Assembly (NCBI RefSeq): GCF_013373865.1
Contig: NC_050473.1
Location: 10,427,710 to 10,491,709, forward strand
From: Monomorium pharaonis
Taxonomy: Eukaryota; Arthropoda; Insecta; Hymenoptera; Formicidae
Length of the DNA: 64,000 nt
Direction: 5' to 3'
Position numbers and translations under genes: made by a program. Below the pieces are notes generated by a model. It did no database searches, was not told where the DNA came from, and saw nothing but the letters and a program-made list of their open reading frames with translations. This document shows, piece after piece, positions 50,635 to 62,863 of the stretch (positions are counted from its first letter, which is position 1; every line of letters begins with the position of its first letter).

Positions 50635-51287
50635 GAACTAATAAATATAGGGATTTATACAAAAACATACAAGGCTAAAGAAGCGGGGAAATCCAAAATT
50701 AATCGTTAAAAAAAACTTTAAATAGTATACTTTTTTTTACTTATATTTGATACAGCTAAATTTAATTATTTAATTTGGCGGAAGTGTAACGATTTTTTCT
50801 TTTTTGTTTTTCTTTTTTTTACACGTTAAAAAAGTATCCTTACGTTATTAGAAGAACTATATTGAATTAACTTTTTTAGGATCAAATTTTTGTTATCTTT
50901 TCTATCTTTATTGAATAAGATCTTTAAACAGTTACAATATATATTAGTTGTAAAGCTGCAATAAATGTTGTTTCTCAATTATTTTTTTATTACGTGTAAA
51001 TTATTATGTGTAATTTATTACGTGTAAATAACTCGGAAAATCAACAGTGAATACATTTAAACTTCGTTAGAAAATGTAAGAATCACCGTTCTTCGTTTAA
51101 GTTTACAATCTTTCATAAAGAAAAAATTTATCCTCCGAATCTGAAGAGAAAAAAAGTTTTAAATATTTTGTTGAAGAACTATTTCATACAATTTTCATCG
51201 TGTGCCTGACTATTTCTCGTTTTTTTTTTGTAGTGAAATTTCATTGTGTTTTTTTTACTGATTCGTAATTTTTTATATGCTTTACAG

Positions 51288-51349
51288 GCGAAGAAAAAAT
51301 AGCAGATGAAGAAACGATTCCAAAGCCGACGACAGTTTACATTTATTAA
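51288..51349 (+). CDS. doubtful short zinc-less terminal frame
   Basis: The acceptor TTTTTATATGCTTTACAG ends at 51287. Two bases plus 19 codons (EEKIADEETIPKPTTVYIY) run to TAA in array phase. No finger features. Listed only because splice site and phase agree; chance is likely. Confidence 0.18.
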
Positions 51350-51928
51350 TCTCAAAGAAGCTGTTTTTAAAAAATATTATAAATAATTAATTCTATTCTG
51401 CGTTTAATCATACAAGTCTAGCATAAAAAATAAAATTTCTAGGGAATTTCCTAGGGTTTTCTACACAAGGTCTATTTTAAAAATTGCAAGCAGATCACAC
51501 CAACGAAGATATTTGAACAAAAAATTTCATAAATAAATTTTCTAAATAAAAGCATGATGGATAGTTTTAATCGTGATATTTTACTATTTACTTCCTCTGC
51601 CACTTGAAGATTAACAAAAATACCAGTGAGAGTAACATTCATACAGGAAAATATCTGGAAGATTATCTATCCTTTAAACATCGACTGCTTTCTTATTAAT
51701 GCAACTTTTAGTCATACTGGAGAATTAACAGTACTAACGGAATATAGGGATCTTCGACTATATTTTTCACATATTAATTTACATGTACGTGTGTACATAT
51801 GCTGTGATTCGCGGGCTTCAGATTCGAAGAGATTTATTCGTGCTTTTAAAGATTTCGCACGCTTTCTTTTTCGTTTCGCTTTATTATAAGACTAGATCTA
51901 ATAATTGCTTCCGTTCTATAAATTTCAG

Positions 51929-52290
51929 GATTTACATCCAAGCCGTATTTTTGCAACGAGTGCAAGAAAATCTACAAGGCTAAAAGCAGTCTAACCCGCC
52001 ACTTGAAGTTAGAATGCGGCAAAGAACCGCATTTTACTTGCACAATCTGTCAATATGCTTCTAAACAGCAATGCAACCTAAACCGTCACATTGTCAACGT
52101 CCATGGTGGCCTCCCTGAAATCCCTAACACCTGGCGCAAAAGTCGCGTTGCATCATCCGCGATTAAAAGCAGATTAAAACACGACATGACAGAACTTTGG
52201 CCACTTCTGAACATGAGCGAAAAAAAAGATTTTTCCTCAAGAAGATTTCAGACCTCGAAGATTTCAAACCCTGAAGATTTCAGACCTTGA
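51929..52290 (+). CDS. lola: lola alternative terminal exon, finger pair plus repeat-derived tail
   Basis: The acceptor TTCTATAAATTTCAG ends at 51928. Two bases plus 119 codons run to TGA. Finger 1: C8, C11, H24, C29 (CNECKKIYKAKSSLTRH). The linker is GKEPHFT. Finger 2: C37, C40, H53, H58 (CQYASKQQCNLNRH). A 61-residue tail follows, the longest in the array. Its last 17 codons and stop lie inside a 16-base tandem repeat (52241-52320), so the C-terminus seems to be a recent product of repeat expansion. Confidence 0.9.
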
Positions 52291-52320
52291 AGATTTCACA
52301 CCTTGAAGATTTGCCATCTA
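52241..52320. repeat. 16-base tandem minisatellite across a stop codon
   Basis: Five units starting at 52241, 52257, 52273, 52289 and 52305, each beginning GAAGATTT, consensus GAAGATTTCAGACCTT. The period is not a multiple of three, so successive copies are read in different frames. The TGA stop of the exon lies at the end of the third unit. Confidence 0.9.
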
Positions 52321-54740
52321 GTGATAGATAGTCTTTGCTGCTTGATGATACAGATCATTTTGCACGAGTTCAATATACAGAGAGGGTCCACAAGAAAACA
52401 CAATTGTCTGGAAGATGTATCTTGCATTAAATGGCGAACTGATTAGAATCTAAGTAATTTTGTAGAATTTTAAGGAAATTTACGCATTTCGCTATTTTAA
52501 AAGTATAATTGATTTGAATTATTATTAGCCATATTTTATAGTAATTGTAAATGTGATGCAAATGTAAGCGATATTCTTTTTATGCTTTACTTCAATCAAT
52601 TGTATATATAAATATTAAAAAATATTAATAAGAAATTAAATAATTAAAGAATAGGTAAAGAAAGGACGTAAAATTTCTGGTTGACTATTAATAGATTGTA
52701 TCGTTATTGAAAACTACTTTAATTATGGGATAAGTAATTGATATCTTCTTTTGTGATTTGGTGCAACGGCTCAAGAGACTTATGATAAAGATTTATGACT
52801 GCGAGCTCAAGACATAACTCGATATAATTCGTCCAAATCGAAATAATGTCAAATATGTAAGAAAAATATTGGTGACATGTTGAAAAATAAATAAGAACAT
52901 GTAAGTGCGATTGTACAGGAAGAATACGGTTTTAACCGACAACTTTTCGCGAAGAGCTTTTAAGTATAAGAGAATGATTAATTCTTTATCATCTAATCAT
53001 CATCTTTCATAATTAAGAATAGCACGACTTTTTGCCGGACTATTATGCTATTACATTCATTACTATTTGACTATTACATCCATTAGTTTATAATCAGCAT
53101 TTCCTTTCTTGCACACAATATAGTAAATCTATCGATAAACTTTACAATGCTTCACAATGCCAAGATATGCGATGTAGTGATATATATATATATTGTTTTT
53201 TGTGTAAAATATTTTTATTTTTTTGTTTTTTAAATTAATGCCAATTATTTAATTGAATAAAAATTAATATTAATTAAAAATATAGGGAAACTTGAGGCAG
53301 AATGGGATAGCGAGGTGTAAAATGGGACAATACTATTATTTTTATTGCACGGTGCCGTGAAATTTCGTAAACTGCTTCAACAGGTCGTAACAATACTGAG
53401 GCAATTTTGTTGATTGTAACGAATTTTCCGCACGCTTGCGGCACCATGCAACGAAAATAATAGTACTATCCCATTTTACCTTGCTATCCAATTTTACCCT
53501 GGGTTTTTTTATATATAATTTTTTGTATTTGTTTTGGCAAAAATTAATCTAACAATTTATTTTGTTTTATTATTTTTTATTAATTATAATGAAAATACTT
53601 GTTTTAGATACAAATATTTATAAAAACATTTTTAAAAACAGCTTTCTAAATAATTAATTATGATCAAAAATATAAGTCCGTTACTGTGTCATCAGACATT
53701 AGTTTATTCACAGATTGAATATATTATTTTTTAATAAGTATACTGTAATCTCTATGGTAAAGGGTTTTCGGAATTAAACTATCATGTAAAAAGATATTAG
53801 ATGTAGCATATAAGAATACTGTAGAGAGAATCTGCGTGGATTATATCGCATGACATTAATAATTGAAATGGGAATTTATCATCACGAATGAGCTAACGAT
53901 CTTGAGGTCGATGGCTGCAAGATCTTTTTTTTGCTAAATTAAATTTTGCGATCGAAAAAAATTCTGTGATAAGTTAACTAGTTCTTGTAATTTGAACGTT
54001 AAAAGGATCATTCATCGAGGCCTTAGTTACATATGTGACCCCGTTTACATTTTAGCGTAGTTTACCACAATTTTGTTATAATTGCTTATATGTGTATACG
54101 TGATAATAAAATTATAATAAAATTATTCGTGCGTATTATAAATTAATACGCACAGTTGAATAACCAATAGTTTCCATCCTATGTAGTGTTTTGTAAATGA
54201 GATGATTTGCGAATGAGAGCATTACCTGAAGATTCGACCATGAAGACTTGAAAAATCATACTCAAGAAAAACATAATCATCACTGAAAAGAAATCAAAAT
54301 GTGTTTAAAATATATTTTTGTAATATTAGAATATGTAAAAAAATATCGATGATATAGGAGGATAATTAAGAATATGTACGATTATGGAAAGAATGTACAA
54401 CCGTCACGACAAATCACGAAGAACTTTTAAGTATAGAAGAATAATTCATCCTCAGCTTTTATGAAGATCGCGAACGGCATAAATTAAATTATATTATATT
54501 TTACATTGCAAATATTTACCAATCTAAGTCATTTATTGAATTCCATTAAATAGAGTTTAAAACATTCTTTGTTTTGTCAAATGCGTGTGTCATTTTTTTA
54601 TAAATTGTTTAAATCTGAATATTTTGATTGAATGAGAGACCAACTGAAGATCCGAACAACGTAAATAATCATCGCGAAGATCATTCCGAATGCTAAATGT
54701 ATGTTGCACTCATTAATCACTGTTCGAATTTTGCTTTCAG
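52321..54740. other. 3' UTR / intron stretch with a MITE
   Basis: AT-rich; contains the inverted-repeat element at 53288-53506. No finger motif. Confidence 0.5.
53288..53506. mobile_element. MITE-like element with about 70-bp terminal inverted repeats
   Basis: The left arm contains GGGATAGCGAGG, TAAAATGGGACAATACTATT and GCACGGTGCCG. The right arm carries the reverse complements with roughly 85% identity by eye (CGGCACCATGC, AGTACTATCCCATTTTACC, TTGCTATCC). The core is about 75 bases and non-coding. Typical of a non-autonomous DNA transposon; the target duplication is not clear. Confidence 0.8.
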
Positions 54741-54967
54741 GTAGAATGAAGCGATTGCCGCGGAATGCGCTTGCTTACATGCTTTCCAAACCGTATCCCT
54801 GTCTCAAGTGCAACAGATCTTACACCAACAAGAGCACCTTAAACCGTCATTTGCGAGAGGAATGCGGCAAGGAGCCAAAATTGTGTCCATTTTGTAACAA
54901 GCCAATCAAACAATCGTCCAATCTCCAACGACACATACGGACGGTTCACGGAACGTACATAGTGTGA
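54741..54967 (+). CDS. lola: lola alternative terminal exon, C2HC + C2H2 finger pair
   Basis: The acceptor CGAATTTTGCTTTCAG ends at 54740. Two bases plus 74 codons run to TGA. A basic linker (RMKRLPRNALAYMLSK) precedes finger 1: C20, C23, H36, C41 (CLKCNRSYTNKSTLNRH). The linker GKEPKL is one residue short. Finger 2: C48, C51, H64, H69 (CNKPIKQSSNLQRH). The protein ends five residues later. Complete ligand set. Confidence 0.92.
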
Positions 54968-57910
54968 TTCTACAATCTCGATAACGATTCACTATGTAAC
55001 TTATTTCATCGATCGATCGATCAATCGCGCAACTACATGATCGAAGTTATTTTAATCATTAAGCAAAATGAATGAATCCTTTTAAATTATTTATTTACCA
55101 AATTACTTAAATACGACATTTTTTTATTAAGTTTTATGTTTTAACAACAAATCGGTCGAATATTTAAAAAAAAATTTATACTTCTTTTCATGCTGTTGGA
55201 TTGTTTAACTAGTCAAATGTTTAACTATTGTAAAATAATATTTTTGAAGCATATTTCGACATATAGAAAAATTAGAATTTATATGGAAATGTTTTGTTTA
55301 TTTTTAAAAATTTATTATAAAAGAATTTTTATAATAAATTTTCAAAAATAATAAATTTATTATAACAGAGTTTTTAAAATAATTGAATAATAAGTAATTC
55401 TGAATTGTATATAAAAAAAAGTGTAATTTGCATCTTTTTATATAGAGATGTACCGAATATTAGAAATTCAAAATACTCGGTAGTTTTAGATGATTTTACC
55501 GAGAAATGTTAATTGTTATATAGAATTTAATCTTAGAAACAAATTAATATGTTTTTTATTTAATTCAGTTATAGAGTAATAATTGAATGACCATTTTATC
55601 GCGTACGTGTTTCTCAGAGATAGAAATACTTTATTTTTTTATGAGACTTTATTCATTTATGTAATTATAGGATTGAAGTTCTTTCTGGCCGTAATATCGA
55701 ATTCATTCAAAGAGCGCTGATAAATAGAGCTTACGATAGTAATAATGATAATAACAATAATAATTTTCCGTGTCATTGTAAAATGATATGTAATGATATC
55801 CCATTCAATTTATCTGTATAGGTGTTAAGCTCTCGAAGCCTATTTCATCTTCAACTGCAGCTTTATAATCAATATAGTGCACAAGTGTGTGAATATTTAA
55901 TTTTCTTATCATTACACTGTTTTTGTCTAGACACTGCGTAATAGTTCTTAATATTACTAATGAAGTGAAGGAGTGATTTTTAAATATAATGGACTATTCA
56001 TGTTGCTTATACATATATAATACTGTTATTTTTGTACAAAATAAAAGAAATAAAGGTACGAGCATTGCTTCACAAATATAATGAGCAATTTGTTAACTCA
56101 ATCCCTTAAAATGATTAATACCTTTTTCTATTATAAAACATTTTTTATCCATTATCGTTAATAAAATATTTATCGTACATCGTAAATTATTTAACATATT
56201 CTAATATCGACCAAACATTTATTCGCTAACTTTTTTAACGTATTGTGTGTTATATGAAGATATATTTTTATATTTTATACTTAAATTTAGATTTTTTACT
56301 TTTTATTTTTTTTTAATTCTTTTATTTATATTATTTATCTTTCATTTATTAATTCTTTTTTTTTATTTTACTGTATATTGAAATAAAGTTATTTTTAATT
56401 ATCACATGTACTTATTATTAGTCATAGAGTAACATTAAAAAATAATTGAACGAGTTTAATCACTATGCATGCTTCAAATTATTAATAACTAATTTAAAAA
56501 ATTTGAAAAAAGTACTATCACAGTTAAAAAAGATCTGTTATTTTTTCGATAATGTTTAATTCTTTCAACAATTTTTTATATTTTTGTACACAATAAGTAT
56601 TATCTATGCATATTTATTATTTTTCTAAAATATGAGAATATAATAAGAATTAAAAAAAAACATAAATTTATAAAAAGAAAATTTATTTTATTTGCAATAT
56701 AATGTAACAATGACAGACATCATACTTTAATATATTGTATTAATATCTTGTATTACGTCTATTAAATTGTTAAGCTATGTCTTTTTTTACTTATGATAAG
56801 TGAAATTCTTAACAAGGTACATTAAAGGCAATTTTTTTGTTGATATTAACATTTTAAATTATTTCATTTTTATTAAAAATAAAGATATAAAAATACTTTT
56901 TACTGGATTTATTATTATTAATTCTTAATCTAATATTATTTATTTGCTAATCAATTGGACCTGTTTTTGAGAAATTTGAAAGATAAGAGAATGTTGAAAG
57001 ATAAGAAAAAGAAAAATTGTTTTAACGAAGCAAAATTATAGCATACATGCGGTTGTTTTCAATTAAATTTTATAGTTTCTTTGCAGAGTTTGCAATATCA
57101 ACTAAAGATAATCCTTAAGAAGATATGCAATTAATGTGCTACCAACTATGGATTGCCAATTTATAATTTGATTAACGTAAGTTTTATTTAAATGAAGAAC
57201 AATTTGAACTTAGCGAGAAAAGCTTTGCTATGTAAACTAAAAGCTATCTAAACAAAACGCATTAATTCTATTATAAATAATACAGTACTAGTAGTAACAT
57301 TTATTTATTTTTTTTAATAAAGCACTTAATATTTTCTGATTAGTGTAGTGTTTTGAAAAAAATCGCTAAAAAATTATAATTATATTACTATTGCATTATT
57401 AAGAATTTTTCCTTTTTACTCCTGTTATTTTAGTTTATTGTTTAACTATTCGTCCCAGCATGTATTAACATATTGTGAATCGATCACTTCTGAAAAGACG
57501 CGAGAATCAATGAAATTAAAATTACACTTGTTTTAAAAAAGAAGTATCTCTATGCAATTTTATCTTTTAGACAAATTTGTAATTATCAAAATTTTTACGG
57601 TTTATGTGTGTTTAAACTATTGCAACATATAACTTGTTATTACACACAGTTACTATCGGCAGTATCGAATTATAAATTTCTTGTCAATATTTAAATTACA
57701 TCTGAAACTTAAAATATTTATAAAAAAATATATAGTAAAGTTAAAATTTAGTGTCTTTCTGTTAATTCGCTTTCGACAATTACCTTCTATTCAAAATGAT
57801 CGATTCGAATAAATTGACTTTATATATTGTGATGTGAGTCGAGTGCAAAAATTAAAAGAGGCCGTCGATGAAATTTATCTCACTATCGATCCTTTTACGG
57901 TTTGTTTCAG
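54968..57910. other. 3' UTR / intron stretch
   Basis: Very AT-rich. A perfect 16-base hairpin lies at 55307-55342. The acceptor-like CTTTGCAG near 57087 opens only nine codons. Nothing coding recognised. Confidence 0.5.
55307..55342. repeat. perfect AT-rich hairpin
   Basis: Arms AAAATTTATTATAAAA and its exact complement around four bases; a further direct copy of part of the arm follows at about 55349. Confidence 0.8.
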
Positions 57911-58116
57911 AATGTAAGAGGGAACATTGCCGTGTCAACTACGATCGGCCATTCACGTGTCACAAGTGCGGCAAGCGTTACACGTGGTCGGATTCTTTGA
58001 CAAGGCATCTACGCGAAGGATGCGGCATGTTGCCAAAGCACATTTGCACGGTTTGCGGCAGAAAATTCCGGCGCAAGGATTATCTGTTACGTCACGAGAA
58101 CAACATTCATAAATAG
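57911..58116 (+). CDS. lola: lola alternative terminal exon, C2HC + C2H2 finger pair
   Basis: The acceptor TTTACGGTTTGTTTCAG ends at 57910. Two bases plus 67 codons run to TAG. The linker is CKREHCRVNYDRP. Finger 1: C16, C19, H32, C37 (CHKCGKRYTWSDSLTRH). The linker GMLPKHI departs from consensus. Finger 2: C45, C48, H61, H66 (CGRKFRRKDYLLRH), ending the protein one residue later. An AATAAA lies 20 bases after the stop (58136-58141). First of a downstream subgroup sharing YxW in finger 1. Confidence 0.93.
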
Positions 58117-58919
58117 GAAAATTCATTTCTCTGCAAATAAAATCCATCATTGAAAATCATCAAACTTATATCTCGAAAATGATGCGATCTGAATGATATG
58201 AACGCTTAGTGTCCTACTGTTGATATTATTTGAGTATTCGAATATACGAATGCGAATTATTCATAAGAATCAGGTGTAAAAACACGATCAGTTTCTGCGA
58301 TAAAAAGTAAAAAGAAATAGAGATTATTGCATATCATATTTTCAAGATTTACACGTATCATGTTATTCATGTTTCGAAAAAAATATTTCTAAATGATCTT
58401 TTGTCGGATAATTCTTATTTTAATATACAAAATAGTCATCAAAACAAAAAATCAAAATAGTATGTATAGTCAATTTATCAAAAATGATTATACATATTGT
58501 TTTTGAAGAAAATTATGAGTAATAATCTATTTAGGAAGAGTGATTTTAAATAACGTGCAAAAAACAAGTATTCTGATAAATTATTTGCATTAGTCATTTC
58601 GATTGAACATTGTGTGTAAGAAAATATAGCAATGCCTCCAGAATTTATCATAGTTCAACGAAGTTAGTAATATTCCTTTTTTAGTTCATAATGGCAATAT
58701 CTTTTTTATAACATTTTTATCTTATTAAATATGCACTTTTTCTAACAACGTTTTGTCTTATAAAAAACTCATTCTTACTACCGATTTTATAAATTTTTTT
58801 ATTAATATCTATAGACACGATATATATCTATATAGACTTTTAAATAAACGGTATATACATACATACATATATAACACAAATACACACACATTTTTTATTT
58901 AAGAAAATATATAAGACAT

Positions 58920-58922
<3 letters not shown>

Positions 58923-58981
<59 letters not shown>

Positions 58982-59009
58982 TGTATGTATGTATATATAT
59001 GTATATATA
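58923..59009. repeat. (TA)n-(GTAT)n compound microsatellite
   Basis: About 15 TA units, then about eight GTAT units, then further TA units. Apparent open frames across it are repeat artefacts. Confidence 0.95.
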
Positions 59010-59796
59010 AGTAATAGAATTTTCATCAAAAGTATAATTTTATTGAAACTATATGCAAGAGAGCCATATAAAAAGATTTTCAATTTAAGAGCAATAATGC
59101 TTTGGAAAGAAATAATTTATATTAATATCTAATCATTTTTCTAAACAATCATAATATACTTAAATAGAAAATCGCGAGGCAATGAATATAAAATTATAGC
59201 TTTGTATCGGCGTATGTACAATAACGTATAGAATTAGATACGTAATTGTTTAGGATATTTGCCACGCTTTTTTGTACCTGTGTATTATTTGTAACTTATC
59301 ATTTTTTATAAAATATTGCCGGAAGTATTATACATGTATTATGATAAGAAAATTTATTTATAGAGAAAGTCATATTCGCGTAAATATTTTGTGTACGTCA
59401 CGAATTAATGTAAGGATGAAATACGAAATATGAAAAATATTTTACAAATTTTACAGGGAAAAATATTTAGCTTATAAGATTGACACGTCGATTGATCAAA
59501 GATGGGATTAACTCATAAATGTTATTTTTATTTTTCTATAATAATTTAGTAACGATTTAATAATGATGTCAATTTTTTATAATAGTAATGGCAACGCGTT
59601 TCTTGACAAAAGTGACTATTCTGTCTTTACTGTCATTACTGTTATGAAAGATTGTAATTGTCAAATCGTTATTATAAAACAATAATGGTAACAATAACGG
59701 TGTTACTTTTCATCCATATAAGATATAAATATAAAAATAAGGATATGTGAACGCAAAACGTAAATATTAAGTATACATACTGAAAAAGTGGACAAG

Positions 59797-59905
59797 CAAT
59801 ATTATAACATAGACTGTGATAAGTCTGTGGTACAAACTTTATACATTGTAACATAGACTTTAACAAGTCTATGATATAAGCAATATTATAAAATAGATTT
59901 TAACG
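59797..59905. repeat. degenerate tandem repeat with internal hairpins
   Basis: Two to three imperfect copies of ATTATAACATAGACT plus following sequence. The middle copy forms a perfect 9-base hairpin, CATAGACTT-TAAC-AAGTCTATG (59852-59873); the first copy carries a diverged version. Confidence 0.55.
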
Positions 59906-60501
59906 ATATGCAGTAGTAGATTTTATCTCTTGATAATCATTTTACAGCTATTAAAAAGACAACGCGGCAATGATTTATTATATAAGACAACACATAGAAT
60001 CGTGTAAAATAATGAAACAATTTTCTAAATAGAATTTAAACTTCTTGAACATCATAATGTAAAAAATATAGCATTGGTACATTTTCTGAGTTGCGTTTTT
60101 TTTATATAACGTCACTCTCCCCGTAATTTAATAGAAACATGTCAGTTTATCAATTTTAGTTTGTTAATTAAATTTTTTTGTTATATATTTATAAAAATAA
60201 AATTATATATTTAATTTAATAAAAAAAATTTTTATCTAGGTATAGTTTAACAAAAGATAATTATGTACGGCAAGAAATTAAAATAATAATATTTCACTGT
60301 TTGTCTATATTTAAAAGAAAATAGAAAATGATCGACACATTATGCATCAATTTTCATTGCATATAAATTAACAATACAAGTGAAAACCGTTACAGACACG
60401 TTATCTAAGCGAATAATTAAACACACATTTAGCCCATGAATGGTTTAGCGGATGCATCAATAAGTGTTTAAATTAACGTATCACTTGTTGTTTTTTTCCA
60501 G

Positions 60502-60773
60502 ATTCATCTCAATACAACATGTCAGACTATTATAAGAGACTGGGTAGACACTTTTGCTCGAAATGTGGGAAGGAGTACAAATGGATGCAATCGTTGGTCA
60601 GACACGAACGGGAAGAGTGTGGAAAAGATCCGCAATATAGTTGTTCTATATGCGGTTCAAAAATTAGACATAAGTGGATGCTGAAAAAACACATGATCAA
60701 CGTCCATCATTTAGCCCTTCCGAACGGCAAGAACTTTTACAACAATCAACAACAATTAAGAAAATCTACATAA
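60502..60773 (+). CDS. lola: lola alternative terminal exon, C2HC + C2H2 finger pair
   Basis: The acceptor TTGTTGTTTTTTTCCAG ends at 60501. Two bases (AT) plus 89 codons run to TAA. The linker is SSQYNMSDYYKRLGRH. Finger 1: C18, C21, H34, C39 (CSKCGKEYKWMQSLVRH). The linker is GKDPQYS. Finger 2: C47, C50, H63, H68 (CGSKIRHKWMLKKH). A polar Asn/Gln tail of about 21 residues follows. The ATG at 60519 is inside the exon, seven bases short of the fingers' linker, and need not be a start. Confidence 0.93.
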
Positions 60774-61929
60774 TATCATAATCTTACATATGATGAAACA
60801 AATGTCTTTATCATAAATGCCTTTATTTTTTTATTTATATTTTTGCTTCTGAACGTTAATGTTTCATTTATTTACTTAATTTATATATATATATATTATT
60901 AGAGTAATATTATTTCTTCAATTTTTATTTACATTTTTGTTTTTGAATATTAATATCTTAATATTCTTTGTATCTTTAACATGCATTATTACTTGAGTAA
61001 TTAATGTTATACAAAATGAAAGTTTCCGTAATATTAGAATAATATTTTGAACAAGAATATCCTTATTTATATTTGTGTGCATAATTTTTGTAATTTATAT
61101 TATAATATTTTATATATACCACATAATACTATTTTTTTTTTTCAGAGAGTCAGATATTATTAAAGATAGTCTAAAAAATTAAAATTTAAATATGTAATCT
61201 TTTTATAACACGCGCATTTTTATAATATCTGATTGTTACTTAACATAAAATTGTATTCGCATTACTTTCTGTGATAATAATGTTTATATTTATAATGATT
61301 GAATAACGATTTGAATTATTAGCTTTATGATGATTATATCACATTCAATCGGAAAATAATTATTGTCACATTTTATTGTGAAAAGTTTAAGATTTTAATC
61401 ATTGTTAGCTAAGCATTCTTTTAGAGATCCTTATATACTACTTTCTTGTGTACAACTTGCATAAAATGAATAATAATTTAGAAGAATTGAGAGACTGATT
61501 ATTGAAATAAACACTGTATGTATATAAAATACGAGTATACTCAATTTTTTCTTCTGCATAAATATAAGATATTCTGTATAAAGATAATGCGATAGTAAAA
61601 AAACTTACAATATAAAATAAAAATATACACAAGATTATCAACTATACTAATTTTCTACGTTCCTACTAAAATTCCTGAAATTCCTTCCAACAAAGGACCA
61701 AAATTGCGAATTTGATGTATATATTAATTAACCAATTTTTTTATCTCTAGAATCTTCGAGAGAATTTAATTCATATAACTTATATTAATAAAAATCTAAT
61801 CCAGACATTAAGCAAGACATTAAAGAACTGCTACGGCACGAGGAAGAATTAAGGAAAAATATTAATCTGATCTAACTGAGGGTATGTAACATGCTAAGAA
61901 CACTTGCTAATATCGCGCTTTCTTTTCAG
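60774..61929. other. 3' UTR / intron stretch
   Basis: AT-rich. An acceptor-like run of T then CAG near 61145 gives nine codons in phase 1 and is not called. Confidence 0.5.
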
Positions 61930-62174
61930 GTAACGACGACAGGTCTCACAGGCCTCAAGATTACCATAGGCGATATCGCGGCAAGTACACCTGCGACGCG
62001 TGCGGTAAGGAGTACACATGGAAACCATCCCTGACGAGGCATAAACGCGAGGATTGCGGTAAGGAGCCGCAGTACCCGTGTCCAGTGTGCAATGCGAAGC
62101 TCCGGCGCAACCGTCAGCTCAAGCTACACTTGATTTACGTTCACAACTGGTTCAACAAACCAATGCATGCATAA
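61930..62174 (+). CDS. lola: lola alternative terminal exon, C2HC + C2H2 finger pair
   Basis: The acceptor ATCGCGCTTTCTTTTCAG ends at 61929. Two bases plus 80 codons run to TAA. The linker NDDRSHRPQDYHRRYRGK leads to finger 1: C21, C24, H37, C42 (CDACGKEYTWKPSLTRH). The linker is GKEPQYP. Finger 2: C50, C53, H66, H71 (CNAKLRRNRQLKLH). There is no ATG between splice and finger, in line with a spliced exon. An AATAAA lies at 62182-62187. Likely parent-type copy of the broken exon at 62649. Confidence 0.94.
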
Positions 62175-62648
62175 AGCGGATAATAAAAAGTAAGATAAAA
62201 ATGACATTGTATTTTTTACTCCCGTCTAGTAGCAGCTTTGAGGCGATGCTCCCGTTGCAGATGTCCAAGTGAAAGTTTCTCATCCATTTAATTTTACATC
62301 TTGTTTAATTTTACTTTTACTCAAATCCGAAAATTTACTTTCAATGGACACTAAGTTGCAGAATGAATAAAAAGCATCCATTCTAATTTTAAACAAGTCT
62401 CAAATTAATTGGGTTCGATATTATAAAATATAAGGATTTTTTTGCCATGGCCTAAATTGCAACATAAACAAATTGTATGATATTTTGTTCTTTCCCTTTT
62501 CTGATTTTAAATTTACCTTTGGAAAAAACTAATTTGCTTATATTGCCAAAACTTATTAAAGATGACAAACTTAATAAAACAGTTTCTTTTTATTGAAAAA
62601 ATAAAAAAGCACTCTAAAACGAATTTAAATGATATAATTTCTTTTCAG
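62175..62648. other. 3' UTR / intron stretch
   Basis: About 470 bases between the intact exon and its decayed neighbour; AT-rich, ending in a T-rich tract and CTTTTCAG. Confidence 0.5.
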
Positions 62649-62863
62649 ATAACACCAAGCGAAAGAAGTTTCATAATGATAGACGATACAGTAAATATAC
62701 TTGCAACATATGTGATAGATAGTACAAGTGGAAATATTTTCTGACAAAGCACAAACGCGAAAAAATGCGGTAAGAAACTGCAGTTTGTATATGACAAGAG
62801 ATTCAGACACATGAATCGTCTAAAAGTATATAGCACTTCGAAAATATTCTTTGTAAAAAGGAA
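62649..62863 (+). pseudogene. lola: decayed tandem copy of a lola finger exon
   Basis: The acceptor TATAATTTCTTTTCAG ends at 62648 and array phase is kept for 23 codons: a linker ending DRRYSK, then YTCNICDR and a TAG stop at 62720-62722. Beyond the stop the same frame continues YKWKYFLTKHKREK, the rest of a C2HC finger. At an A run (62760-62765) the frame shifts by one and continues CGKKLQFVYDKRFRHMNR. It resembles the exon at 61930 (HRRYRGKYTCDACGKEYTWK) throughout. The second finger's cysteines are gone. The right end is approximate. Confidence 0.8.

Larger units (their letters stand above)
58117..60501. other. 3' UTR / intron stretch with microsatellite
   Basis: AT-rich; contains the TA/GTAT repeat at 58923-59009 and a degenerate repeat around 59797-59905. 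No finger motif. Confidence 0.5.

Noticed and set aside
52241..52320. Regular short repeats considered as a CRISPR-like array
   Set aside because: Units are contiguous with no spacers and the context is an insect gene; it is a minisatellite.
57089..57119. Acceptor CTTTGCAG with nine codons
   Set aside because: Too short and no zinc ligands.
58895..59083. Minus-strand frame rich in Tyr/Ile/His/Thr
   Set aside because: Produced by the TA/GTAT microsatellite.
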